This document shows positions 11,745 through 22,989 of a stretch of DNA of 64,000 nt, one piece after another. Position numbers and translations under genes: made by a program. The notes beneath the pieces are model-generated. The model was given only the letters and a program-made list of their open reading frames with translations. It was not told the origin of the DNA and made no database searches. Positions within the stretch are counted from its first letter, which is position 1. Each line of letters opens with the position of its first letter. This DNA comes from Cordilura impudica (lineage: Eukaryota > Arthropoda > Insecta > Diptera > Scathophagidae): assembly GCA_963682025.1 (NCBI GenBank), contig OY821520.1, forward strand, positions 235,897,530 through 235,961,529. Reading direction: 5' to 3'.

Positions 11745-13110
11745 TAGGCTTACATGGAAATGGTGCGAAGATGAGGGACTTTCACAATAAATACACAATT
11801 ATCCCATTCACTAGAAGAAGGAATCTATACATTCCTTCACCTCATATAAGGAACACGAAGGTTCAGCTCAAGGAGAAGTAAAATATCTGGGTATCATACA
11901 TGATAGAACACTCACCTGGAAACCTCATTTAGATTCGATAAGAAATAAGGCTATAAAGTCAATATTAGTTAGCAAACTAGGAGATGTTAGACCGTGGGGT
12001 CTAAACCCTAAAATGTTATTGTGGATATATAAACAAATGATCCTTCCGGTTATTTTATATGGCTCTGTTTTGTGGTGGTAGAAGACTAATCAGACTGGAG
12101 CCCGTTTAAAATTATCTAAAATACAGAGATTAGCCTGTGTGGACATCACATGAGCATTGAGAACCACTCCTACAGCGGCTGAAGATGCTAGGTTATCCTA
12201 AATCTCACTTCGCTTTTAAACAAACTATTGATCTTCACAGACTACTCAAATTTAAGGAAGCCGATCATATAGGACACCTGAAGATCCTTGATAAAGCCAA
12301 ACGTATCAAAGATATGACTTTATGCAGTGACCAGATAGATACTGTAACTTGAAAAGATCTACACTTTTCATATCCTGAGCAGAACCGAATGGGAATCTAA
12401 TCCGATATGGCTACATGAAGATGCCCAAAATTGGTACAGTGACGGATCTAAAACAATAGGAGTAGGAGCGGGAGTTTACGGGCCAAGATGCAAACTCCAC
12501 ACCCCCCTATGTAATGAATCCACAATATTTATAGCTGATTTATACGCACTCTACGCAGCTACTGCTAAACTAATGGAAAGAAACCTGACAAGGACGAGGA
12601 TAAATATGGACACAATGGGTGTGAAGAAAATGAGAAAGCCGATGAAGAGGCAAGATGTGGAGCGGAACGATAATTCATTGGTCTATACCCTCTATTCGGA
12701 TTCACCAGAAAAGATAAACCAAAAATGTCGACAGATGAGTCAGTATAATATTGGAGTGGACAAACCCTACTTCAACACTCGAAAAAATTCTAAGACTTCT
12801 ATGTGGGCCACTCACAGGGCACTATGCATGCAATTACATCCTATACAAAATGCATTTGGCTGAAGATAAAACGTGTAGATATTGCTTGGTAGATGATGAA
12901 ACCATGGAACATATACTGGCAAAATGTCCAGCTTTTGCATAACTAAGGCACAAACTATTTGGCAAATCTGAAATGAGGGAGGAGACATACAAAACATTGA
13001 CGGTGAAGGACATCATCAAGTTCCTAAATGCTGTAATGGATTAAAAAAAACAGGAAGGAATACGAAACTGACAAAGGGTGCACATTATATCGAATTGGTC
13101 GCAGTGAAGG
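11745..13110 (+). mobile_element. Second, older RNase H LINE fragment, plus strand
   Basis: Translation across frames gives IIPFTRRRN, EVKYLGIIHDRTLTWKPH, WGLNPKMLLWIYKQMILP and LRTTPTAAED (RT thumb and connection). Then come WYSDGSKTIGVGAGVYGP (RNase H start, near 12430) and IADLYALYAATAK. The tail reads GPLTGHYACNYILYKMHLAE with CRYCLVDDETMEHILAKCP, an intact C-x2-C...H-x4-C knuckle (12812-12940). Many stops and shifts mark it as older than its upstream neighbour. Its 3' end shares AATTGGTCGCAGTG (near 13090) with the upstream element, so the two belong to related families inserted head to tail. Confidence 0.8.
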
Positions 13111-13980
13111 AGAGAATAACACTCAACCCAGCTACGTCGTAAATCGTACGCATCTCAGGGACTTAAATCCCTCTAACATGGTTAAATAGTGACGAATAAT
13201 GTATAATTTTAACAAAAAAGAATATTAACATGAAAAAGTTCAATAATGAAATATTTTGATGAAAATATGCAAAAACTTGAATTTATAGCAAAATATGCTA
13301 ATATATGCAATCGATGCAATTTTATTTTAATTCATTGTTTCGTATAGACATTAATGAAAAAATTTCAATAAAAAATATGAAACTACAAGCGATTCATGAA
13401 AAAACTTCAATAAATGACAACAACAAAAATTGCATTTAAGGAAATAATATGCAACTACAACTAAATTGATGCAGATAAATATTAAAAAAAAAATACTAAT
13501 TCGTACAGATATTCTTGAAAAAAAAAAATAGATGAATATTTTGATGAAATTCTGCTAAAGCATGCATTTAAAGCATTTTTCCGATTCCATTTTATTGTTA
13601 ATTTCATGAAAAAAAGTTCAATAAATGAGCATTTTAATGAAAAATTAAAAAAAAATCATGACTTTAAATCAGTGATGGCCACAAAGAGAAATGAGAATGT
13701 ATTAGTTATGTTACAAAAAAAAAAAAGGCAATGTATTGGTACTATGCACTGAACAAAATCACTTTAAATGAAAAATGAAATGAAAAAATTCTTTTTTTGT
13801 TTTGTTTTTTCGCACTTTATTTTTCAACAGAATATCTTGTATTTCTTGTATTTGTTGTCGGTCGCCCATAGTTCCCTAGTTACGTGCCGGAAATAAAAAT
13901 AAAATAAATAAAATAATAATAAATAAATAAGTAAATAAAATAAATAAAAAGCGTAAATAAAAATATGAATTCAAGTATGG
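13111..13980. other. AT-rich spacer with AAATAAAT microsatellite
   Basis: Imperfect repeats of the form ATGAAAAAACTTCAATAAA occur between 13230 and 13660, and an AAATAAATAAA tract lies at 13890-13960. CAGTGATGGCC at 13670-13680 resembles a hAT terminal repeat and may be the left end of the hAT element that follows. No matching right end was found. Confidence 0.45.
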
Positions 13981-14138
13981 ATGAACATTTTTTTATATTT
14001 CTTTTTGATTTTTTTTTTGTTTTTTTTTTAATTTGAATTTTTTAATTTTTTTTGAATTTTTTGAATTTTTATTTTTAATAAAAAGTTAATTCATGTATGA
14101 ATGATTAAACATCGTCTAAATGAAATCTATTAGAAAGG

Positions 14139-15896
14139 TTATATATTAGAATTGACGAAGTCAACAAGTTCTTCTATGTTAATATCTTCATTGTAACATT
14201 TTATTTTGAGAAGTGTTTCCAAAGGATTATTTGTCAATTTATTTCTATATTTATTTTTTATAAGTGTCATTGCCGAAAATGTATGCTTGCATATGTATGT
14301 AGTAGAAAACATTGAATAAATATTTAATATTAAATTTCTACATGTTCCATATTTAGTTGGGCAAATATTTTTACAGAAATTCAGACCGGTTTCCATTGGA
14401 AACAGTAACTCTTGTTTTATATTTTCTGGAACGTCGTACAACAGACATGATAAAGGATTCTGATATATACTGATCGCATATTCTATTTCTAACATATCAT
14501 GAAATCATTTACCAACGGTTTCTACAAGTTTTTTATTTCTTCGCTGTATATAATTAGCTTTGCTTGATCTGAACATTTTTGAAATATTTCGTTAGTTCTC
14601 GGAAAATTTTGCAAATCCTGCTTTTCCATCTGATTTCACAAAATTTGTAACTTTGTAGAGAAATCCTTTACAGCAAAAATTTTTGTTTTTCGCAAATGTT
14701 TTTGTTTTTTCCCTGCAACACTAAATTTAAATTATTAATTTGTATCGTAATGTCCGATAGAAATGCCAGGTCTAACAAAAAAGCATAGGATGTTATTGAA
14801 TTTAATAAATCAATATCTTTCGGAAGGGCCTGATCTTTTAAAAATGTTGCAATTTCCTCTCTGAGACAAAACAGTCGCTCAAGACATTTTCCACGACTTA
14901 ACCATCGTACCTCAGTAAACATCAATACATCACCATAAGACGCATCTACCTCTTTCAAAAACGCTACTAGTTTCCTATGTGTAAGTGCGTTGTGGCCTCC
15001 TTTTAGTCGATTTATTGTTTTAAGTGCCGTTTTCATGGTTTCATTAAGACCAATTGTTTTAGCAAATAAAGCTTGCTGATGTATTATACAGTGGAAAGTA
15101 GGCACCTTTATTCCTGCTTTAATTAATTGACCAACAAAACCGTTCGTGCGGCCAACCATAACTGCGGCTCCATCGGTGCAGATGGCCGAAAGCTTTTTTT
15201 TTTTTTTATCAATTATTGATAAAACGTTTCTTTTGAAGGTGCTAAAAATAATTTCCCCTGTTACGTTTCCGTAAAAGGACTCAAGTTTTAAAATGTCTTC
15301 AAATGAATTGAATTCATTGTCAACACATTTTATGCAAATTATCATTTGACTAATGTCGTTATTGTCCACACTTTCATCGAAACAAACGGAAATATGCTTC
15401 GCATTTCTAATTCGCTCATTTGTTAATTTATTTAGAAAACGACTATGTCCTCAGTTCTTCTGGTTATTGTAGCGCGAGATAGGGACAATTCACTAACTAT
15501 GGCTTCAATTTGTTGTCCTGCTTCACCAAATAAAGGCAGAATTGACAAAAACATGTCTTTAAAAAATTCACCATCTTCAAATGGCCGCTCCTTTTTTGCT
15601 AACCCTAATGCAACTATATATGAAGCCTTCATCTTGCTACACATTGTGATATTTTTGTTCATTTTTCAATCATTCAAGGCTCTACAATTTTTCAATTCTA
15701 AGTCCTTTTTTAATTTTATAAAAAGTCTATCTCTGTCCTCACCTGACAAGCTACACAATTCTAAGTGACAGCATTCATAATGCCGTTTAAAACTGTATGC
15801 ACTCATCCGTTTTAGCTTCTGGTTGCATACAAGGCACTCAGCTTCATTAAATATATTTAATGTAAATAAAAATTTTTTTCCCACTCTACTTTCCAC
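14139..15896 (-). pseudogene. hAT-family transposase pseudogene (BED-finger type)
   Basis: The product would cut and paste a hAT DNA transposon. From the N-terminus (15896) there is a BED-like finger (ECLVCNQKL then KRHYECCHLEL) and an N-terminal helical region (VALGLAKKERPFEDGEFFK). The catalytic region follows with CFDESVDNNDISQM, ICTDGAAVMVGR, FHCIIHQQALFAK and FTEVRWLSRGKCLERLF, and the C-terminal dimerisation segment has KHTFSAMTLIKNKYRN. The type resembles the ZBED/SCAND3/GTF2IRD2-like hAT transposases. A TGA after LKNCRALND (15664-15666), a frameshift after EDIVVF (near 15430) and stops between 14500 and 14668 disable it. A right-hand terminal repeat was not identified. Confidence 0.85.
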
Positions 15897-16216
15897 ATTT
15901 CAAATTAATAATAAAAAATTTTTACACACCAACAAAATTATTCGCAGTGTACTAAAAATGCTGAAAAAGAGAATCATAAAACCACTCAGTTGGGCTGTTT
16001 TTTTTTTTTTTATTTCCAATTTCAAGCGTGTGTTTTGTTTTTGTTTTTCAACAAATATAGCGGCCGCAACCTGCTTGTTGAAAATTCGGCATACAACTAA
16101 ATGAAATTATTATTTCTTATGCTCTTGCAGTTCGTTTTGTTAACATTCGTGTCGTGTATGTGAAAATTACGAAAAGCAGTCGGCCCCTCGGGGCATTGTG
16201 TGAACATCTATGTTTT

Positions 16217-17150
16217 AAAGCAAAATATGCAAAAATTCAACTGCTGGTATTTTATTGTAAATTTATTGATTCGTATAAATATCAAGGTTCAGAAAATACA
16301 CACACGAAACACACAATGTTCTGTTCAAAAGCAGCCAACACATATCTTTATTTTCATATCAATTATGTGCGTTTCTAAATTTTCTACGGTGCCCAACACA
16401 ACCATGACTGTGTTCGTTTTAATATTTCGTTATTTACACGAACATTTTTGTATCACATACTTTTTGTTTCAATCACACATAAAGCACACATTTTTGAGTG
16501 TTGCTTTATTTGAAGTTCATGTTCTGGTACGTGTAATGAAAAAAAACACAGAACATGTACAATAAACAGGTTCGAGTTCAGTTATATTTTAAGTCGTGTT
16601 GTGGCTCGTGTAGTAAGAAAAAACACAACATGTACAATAAACAGGTTCGAGTTCAGTTATATTTTAAGTCGTGTTTAAAATATAACTGAACTCGAACCTG
16701 TTTATTGTACATGTTTTGTTTTTTCTCACTACACGAGCCACAACACGACTTAAAATATAACTGAACTCGAACCTGTTTATTGTATATGTTGTGTGTTTTT
16801 TTTCAGTACACTTACCAGAACATGAACTTCAAATAAAACAACACTCAAAAATGTGTGCTTTATGTGTGATTGAAACAAAAAGTATGTGATACAAAAATGT
16901 TCGTGTAAATAACGAAATATTAAAACGAACACAGTCATGGTTGTTTTGGGCACCGAAGAAAATTTAAAAACAAACATAATTGGTATGAAAATAAAAATAT
17001 GTGTATGTTGGTCTAAGTTATGTTTGTTTACATATATGTACGAGTTTTTTATTCAGTGTGTGTTTTTTTCTGAACTCTGATATTTATGAAAAAAGATTAA
17101 GAAATGAGCATATTATATTTAAAGCAAAATATACAGAAATATGCATCTTC
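16217..17150. repeat. Large imperfect palindrome (foldback)
   Basis: The left arm (about 16270-16675) is repeated as its reverse complement in the right arm (about 16676-17090), pivoting on the GTTTAAAA around 16673-16680. Matching landmarks include CATGACTGTGTTCG with CGAACACAGTCATG, and GAACATGTACAATAAACAGG with its complement. Each arm also has an internal direct duplication of about 80 bases containing AACAGGTTCGAGTTCAG. The short frames shared between arms arise from the symmetry. It may be a foldback-type transposon; no transposase is visible inside. Confidence 0.8.
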
Positions 17151-17241
17151 AAAACGATTCTATTCATTGATTTGGATAGATATTTAAAATGAATTCGATT
17201 CGGATATGCAAATATATACAACCAAAGATCAATACATGGCA

Positions 17242-17368
17242 TTAACATTTGAATATGATTTCGGGCATATGACTACCGCGGCTGTTCTTGACGAAACGCA
17301 TTCTGGACTTCCAATTTTGGGCCACTTTTTCGTGCATTTCTGGCCGAATGTTACGAATAACAGGAACA
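17242..17368 (-). pseudogene. Mariner transposase C-terminus, first tandem copy
   Basis: This is identical to the C-terminal end of the mariner relic at 18506-19113. It reads RPEMHEKVAQNWKSRMRFV and then SRGSHMPEIIFKC before a TAA at 17242. It is separated from the rest of the transposase by the tandem duplication. Confidence 0.75.
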
Positions 17369-17525
17369 TAACGAGTTCAGTTATATTTTAAGTCGTGTTT
17401 AAAATATAACTGAACTCGAACCTGTTTATTGTACATGTTTTGTTTTTTCTCACTACACGAGCCACAACACGACTTAAAATATAACTGAACTCGAACCTGT
17501 TTATTGTATATGTTGTGTGTTTTTT

Positions 17526-18063
17526 ATACCCTCCACATCTCAGTGGCAGAGGGTATATATAGGTTTGTCATTCCGTTTGTAACGCATCGAAAAACTAATT
17601 TCCGACCCAATAAAGTATATATATTCTTGATCCTTATCACAGCTCGAGTCGATATAGCGATGTCCGTCTGTCCGTCTGTCCGTCTGTCCGTCTGTCCGTG
17701 TGTCTGTTGAAATCACGCTCATTCAAAAAAAAAAGCATTTACTTAGGTCAGGTTACGAAAAAATTATTTGCCATAATTCCCACCAGGTTGGTATTGAAAT
17801 CGGAGTAAATCGGGAGCCTCTGCGCTGAGAAATGAACAAAAGTTTATAGATACCTCTAAAAAAAACATGAAACCTAGTGTTTTCTTGTAATAGTTTAGTG
17901 GTTGAACATACAACAACATAAAAAAAGCCACAAAAAAAATGTGATTCATACATATTAACAATAACAAGAACACAACTACCATGAGCTATGTTAATAGTAT
18001 TGCCACAAACCGAGGTGGAGGGTATCAAAGATTCGGCACAGCCGAATTTAACACTCTTACTTG
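17526..18063 (+). mobile_element. HINE-1 (DINE-1/mini-me-like Helentron derivative), complete
   Basis: The 538-bp element begins ATACCCTCCAC and ends CTTACTTG. Near its 5' end it has TTTCCGACCCAATAAAG, TATATATATTCTTGATCC, GAGTCGATATAGCGATG and a (GTCCGTCT)n tract, which is the arrangement described for dipteran mini-me/DINE-1 elements. Near its 3' end is the hairpin TTCGGCACAGCCGAA. The empty site is preserved in the first copy of the tandem duplication as a run of eight T at 16796-16803. Here there are six T before and four after, so insertion added 538 bases plus two T. It encodes no protein and would depend on a Helentron Rep/helicase in trans. Confidence 0.88.
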
Positions 18064-18505
18064 TTTTCAGTACACTTACCAGAACATGAACTTCAAATAA
18101 AACAACACTCAAAAATGTGTGCTTTATGTGTGATTGAAACAAAAAGTATGTGATACAAAAATGTTCGTGTAAATAACGAAATATTAAAACGAACACAGTC
18201 ATGGTTGTTTTGGGCACCGAAGAAAATTTAAAAACAAACATAATTGGTATGAAAATAAAAATATGTGTATGTTGGTCTAAGTTATGTTTGTTTACATATA
18301 TGTACGAGTTTTTTATTCAGTGTGTGTTTTTTTCTGAACTCTGATATTTATGAAAAAAGATTAAGAAATGAGCATATTATATTTAAAGCAAAATATACAG
18401 AAATATGCATCTTCAAAACGATTCTATTCATTGATTTGGATAGATATTTAAAATGAATTCGATTCGGATATGCAAATATATACAACCAAAGATCAATACA
18501 TGGCA

Positions 18506-19113
18506 TTAACATTTGAATATGATTTCGGGCATATGACTACCGCGGCTGTTCTTGACGAAACGCATTCTGGACTTCCAATTTTGGGCCACTTTTTCGTGCA
18601 TTTCTGGCCGAATGTTACGAATAACAGGAACAGTGTTGACCTCCAAGGCGTCAATTGTGGCTGGGTTATCATCATAAACCCCACAGTATATAATCGATAG
18701 GTGTCAAAATGCACGACCTTGGAGGCCAATTGGCAGGTCCATTTCTCGAAATCCACTTATCGCAAATTTTGATTTCAACAAGTCGATGGTTGCGGTAGCC
18801 GTATTACAAGTAACGCCATCCTATTAAATACAAATCTCGCCCGGATCAATGTCATCCATATATTCAAACAAAATATCATTAATTATGGTGCGGTAACGAT
18901 CTCCATTGACCGCAAGGCGAGCTACGGTTTAATTCTGGAAGAACTAAGGTCCGATGATGACACCAGCGTGAAAACCCCTTCAAACAGTGAATTTTTATGC
19001 GGCAATTTTCATATGCGGCAATTTTGTTTATTAACGGACCCGTTAAGCCAAAAATTAGCCTCTCCACTTAATTTTTTGATAAAATATCGGCTCAGTTTGC
19101 AACTAGAGCCTAA
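18506..19113 (-). pseudogene. Mariner-family transposase relic, minus strand
   Basis: Translated on the minus strand it contains GEANFWLNGSVNKQNCRI, GVIIGP, VNGDRYRTIINDILFEYM, DGVTCNTATATIDLLKSKF, a mutated third-aspartate region and RGSHMPEIIFKC at the end. This is a D,D34D mariner. The first catalytic aspartate has become glycine (FSDEAHF-like becomes LSGEANF), stops precede DGVTCN, and a short deletion follows NCRI. The N-terminal DNA-binding half is missing and low-complexity repeat begins near 19118. It is related to the plus-strand relic at 51466-52318. Confidence 0.85.
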
Positions 19114-19117
19114 TCTT

Positions 19118-19330
19118 AAAAAAGTACCTTTTTTAATAAAGTAAATTTTCTTAATAAAGTACCTTTTCTTAAAAAAAAATTTTCTAAAAAGAATGTTTTC
19201 TTAAATAAGTATATTTTCTAAAATAAGTACATACATTTTCTAAAATAAAGTAACATACCTTTTCTTTAAAAAGTGTATTTTCTTAAAATCATACATTTTC
19301 CTGGAAAATTACCTTTTATTTAAAATATTT
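19118..19330. repeat. Third block of AAGTACCTTTTCTTAAA-type repeat
   Basis: Degenerate units like AAAGTACCTTTTCTTAAAA repeat here, similar in kind to 230-880 and 2366-4255. This suggests one dispersed simple-repeat family near the septin locus. Confidence 0.6.
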
Positions 19331-20070
19331 CGAGTTTAACACTACTAAAGCACAAGCAGCTCTCTAATTTCCAGTTTAAGGCATATTTATGGAAATACTC
19401 GTAGCAATTATTTTTAGCTCAACGCTGAATAACAGAATTTATAAAAATATCTTGAAGAAAATTATGCAAATATCGTGTACTTTAGTTTAAATAATAAAAA
19501 CCAAGCAGTCAATAACTACTAAACGAAATTTTCGATCACTGTCATTGTAGCGAATTGAAATATTCACATGAGAGAACTGGTAAAATATGTAAATTTCAAC
19601 ACGAAAATATCTTATAGAAACAAAAGTTACCAGAGCTTTGTTGCTGTCACTACGGTCAGGTGAGTATTATGAAGATCATATAAAATTTGTTTCAACTAAA
19701 TAAACTCTGCTTTTTATTGTAAAATTTAAAATCTAAACATTTATTCTAAAAAAAAAAAGTGGAAAAAATTAAAAACTAATCGCATTTTTTCATAAACATT
19801 TTAAAAATTATTCACAGTTTTTCAGTTGTTTCGTTTCAAAACAAATGGAAAAAATCAATGGGATATGCAAACAAACATACATAAATATACATAAGTAATA
19901 ATAATAAAATAAATATATACGAACAAAAAACAACAGCGTTCATACTCGTACATTAATGACCTAGAAAATAACACAAGCCTACTTACTTACAATTATGGAA
20001 AAATAAAGCAAAAAGAAATGAAGGAATGGAATGGAATGAATTCTTTATCATCAGTTATATATTTTTAAAA
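19331..20070. other. AT-rich spacer, nothing recognised
   Basis: No coding sequence, terminal repeat or known element signature is seen apart from short A-rich and ATA-rich tracts. Confidence 0.4.
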
Positions 20071-20813
20071 CAAGTTAGAAAATTATAGTCGGTCTAGACC
20101 GACTATACGATACCCTATACCATGGTGTAGACACCATATCTCTTCGGTCCAACTAATTGGATATCGAAAATAAGCATAAACCATTTGAGTGCCATTGTTA
20201 TTAATTTTTTTGGCTGCAGATATGAAAAAGTTTATATCGGGTGGTATATTTGTATGGGGACTAGGTCGGAAAATGGACCGATACTGACCATATTTGGTAA
20301 AGTCACTTATATTTTTAAAAAATGTATACAAACTAAATTTGAGAAAAATTTGTGCAATATTTTTGTTTTTTTTGATAGATTTAAGTGAAGATCGGGAAGC
20401 AGCTCTATATGGGGCCTATGACTAAGAATTGTCATATAGGGATTATTTTTGGACTACTGAGTAATGGATACAATAAACACATATACACCCAATTTATCTA
20501 AGATCTATGTGATAATGTGGATCTTATGGCAATTTCTGTCGATTTCATAGGGGTCATTTGTATGGGGACTAGGTCTGAACATGAACCGATTTCCACCAAT
20601 TTCAATAGCGTTCATCCTATGGCCGATAAAAGCTTATATACCAAATTTCATCAAAATATATTCATATTTGCGACCTCGTTAAATCGAATCAGAAAGTGAT
20701 TCTGAGTCGATCTGTATAATAAAAGATGATGGGTCTAGGTCAAATATTTTTGGTAGTTACAAACAGCAGCACAAAGTCATTATACCCAAACCACATAGTG
20801 GTATTACCCTATA
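20071..20813 (-). mobile_element. HINE-2 element, minus orientation
   Basis: The 3' end is on the left: CAAGTTAGAAAATTA followed by the perfect palindrome TAGTCGGTCTAGACCGACTA. The 5' end on the right reads, in reverse complement, ATAGGGTAATACCACTATGTG then TTTGGGTATAATGACTTTG. It is about 743 bp. In this copy the usual GTCC repeat is deleted: CGACCTCGTTAAATCGAATC joins directly, where the other copies carry (GTCC)n. The layout (terminal palindrome, GTCC microsatellite, paired end motifs) parallels HINE-1, so I infer a Helentron-type non-autonomous element. Confidence 0.8.
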
Positions 20814-21469
20814 ATGAGCGGTAGTAAAACAAAATTAATAACAGTAGTTATTAATAAAAATTTTTAATAATGGAAACTAATCTGTTTAAAAATATTTTTT
20901 TTTATAAAAAAATGTAGCGTAAAAAACGTTTAAATAAAATTATTCACGTTGAAAACAGCTGAAAATGTGGTTTTCAATAGATCAATAAACTGTTTCAATA
21001 AAAATAATGCTGCAATGTGAATGGAAAAGATGGTAAAAAAAAAATCGTTAGCTAAGCGTGCAAAGAAGTTATGTTGTTAAATGCTTTGATTTTATTATTA
21101 TTTTTTTTTTAAAGCTGGACATAGCAAACATTTTATTCAGTTGCGTTTGAAAATTTTGACTAAAATGGCCACTTTTTATTAAGAGTTTATTGAGAGTTTG
21201 TTAATTTATTTTGGTATTTATAACTATTTAGTCTCCATTGTTTTGTAACAACAGCACGATCATCAAATTCCTAGAAAGTTAATGCTGCGAGTTACGTCCC
21301 CCTCCAAGAAAGAAATTTAATAAATATTGAATTTCAAGAATAAATTTATTCCCACACTTTATGGAAGTGTAAGATTAAAAACTTTTTTTGATATTTCTTT
21401 ATACGATACGGTATATCGTATAAGTTAAACACTTTAAATCGATTTTCTCGAAAACAACATTTTTGAAGT
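20814..21469. other. Spacer between inverted HINE-2 copies
   Basis: AT-rich DNA with no gene. An imperfect palindrome TATACGATACGG/TATATCGTATA lies at 21401-21423. The spacer sits between oppositely oriented HINE-2 copies. Confidence 0.4.
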
Positions 21470-21816
21470 CCGTGAACATCATAACTCAAAATCTACTTGA
21501 CCGATCCTTTTGAAATTTTATACACTATTTCTACACATAAATTACCAGGCAATCAGGAAGAGTTGTTCTTTTTTAATTTTTTTTTCCCATTTTTTTAAAA
21601 CAAATTCACCGAAATTTTATAGCAAAAATCGTGTTTTTCAATTCAAAAAGCCGCCAAAAAAAAATTTTTTTTTAAACTCTTCCTGATTACCTTGGGAAAC
21701 ATATCATCTTTTAAACGCATTACGATTTTTTTATTTCACATGAGCCGGTAAAGAGTTATGATGTTCATCGCAAACAACTTTTTTTCGAGGCGCCTCCGGA
21801 GAATCGCTGTCACGGA
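21470..21816. repeat. Foldback with three nested complementary segments
   Basis: GTCCGTGAACATCATAACTC at 21469-21488 is matched by GAGTTATGATGTTCA near 21758 and CACGGAC near 21810. GGCAATCAGGAAGAGTT near 21550 is matched by AACTCTTCCTGATTACC near 21683. The loop contains T- and A-rich stretches. It resembles a foldback MITE. No target duplication could be fixed. Confidence 0.65.
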
Positions 21817-21947
21817 CTTATTTATTAAAATTTTCAATTGAAAATTTTTTAAAAGATACTTCAAATGTTAAATTATAACGTGTATATGAAATATATAATC
21901 CAGCATTATTCGTATCTTAAAAAAAAATTATGAAAATACGCCTTTTT

Positions 21948-22742
21948 ATACCCTATACCACTATGTGGTTTGGGTATAATGACTTTGTGCTGCTGTTTGT
22001 AACAACCAAAAATATTTGACCTACACCCATCTTTAATTATACCGATCGAATCAGAATCACTATCTGATTCGATTTAACGATGTCCGTCCGTCCGTCCGTC
22101 CGTCCGTCTATGTGTCCATGTAAAGCTTGTAATCAAACTGCAGGTCGCAAATATGAATATATTTTGACGAAATTTTGTATTTGATCTTTTATCGGCCATG
22201 GGATGAACGCTATTGAAATTGGTGAGAATCGGTCCATGTTCAGAAATAGCCCCCATACAAATGACCCCTATGAAATCAACATATATTGCCATAAGATCCA
22301 AATTATCATACAAATCTTAGTCAAATTGGGTTTGTATGTATATATTACATCCATTAATCAGTAGTCTAAAAATGATCCTTATTCATAGTCATAGGCCACA
22401 TAGAGCTGCTTCCCCATCTTCACTTAAATCTATCAAAAAACAAAAATATTGCACTGATTCTTCTCAAATTTTGTTTGTATGTATTTTTGCAAAATACAAG
22501 AGACTTTACCAAACATGGTCAGGATCGGTCCATTTTTGGGCCTAGTCCCCATATAGATATAGCATCCGATATGACCTTTTTCATATCTGCAGCCGAAAAA
22601 ATTAATAAAAATGCCACTCAAATTTGGTTTATGCTTATTTATTTTCTATATCCAGTTAGGTGGATCTAAGAGATAGGGTCTCTAAACGCATTGTATAGGG
22701 TATCGTATAGTCGGTCTAGACCGACTATAATTTTCTCACTTG
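21948..22742 (+). mobile_element. HINE-2 element, plus orientation, complete
   Basis: It begins ATACCCTATACCACTATGTG and ends with the palindrome TAGTCGGTCTAGACCGACTA, then TAATTTTCTCACTTG. The internal (GTCCGTCC)n tract is at about 22081-22108, preceded by CGATCGAATCAGAATCAC. It is about 795 bp. It is the best full-length HINE-2 reference in the window and is oriented opposite to the copy at 20071-20813. Confidence 0.85.
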
Positions 22743-22989
22743 TTTCGTTTTTAAATCCTTAACCCCCACTCCTTAAATGTTTCGCGCCTTGATAAAATCG
22801 GCCGTCATGCCAGTTATGTCGTGTGGAGTACGGACGCCAACGTAAACCAAAGTGCATTGCTTAACTTGCATTCAACATTGCTGTATCGTTAAAAAAAGTT
22901 CTAAATTAAAATACTTAGTAATAATAAAGTTTTAAAGTTTTACAAATCAAAGTTTTCAAAATGATCAAATGACAAAAGAGAAAAAAGAA

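Larger units (their letters stand above)
16651..18632. repeat. Two-copy tandem duplication, period 724, second copy interrupted
   Basis: Copy 1 is 16651-17368 and copy 2 is 17375-18632. They look identical over their shared 718 bases except that copy 2 carries 540 extra bases, a HINE-1 insertion at 17526-18063 plus two T residues. Before the insertion the offset between copies is 724; after it the offset is 1264. The end of each copy contains the C-terminus of a mariner transposase on the minus strand. Confidence 0.88.

Noticed and set aside
16141..16200. Right terminal repeat for the hAT element at 14139-15896
   Set aside because: CACAATGCCCCGA (reversed) only weakly resembles the candidate left end CAGTGATGGCC at 13670, and the flanking eight bases do not match, so the boundary is not supported.
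16200..18456. Repeated 60-160 residue frames such as those near 16777, 17001, 17753 and 18265
   Set aside because: They are copies of each other created by the palindrome and the 724-bp tandem duplication. No domain is recognisable.
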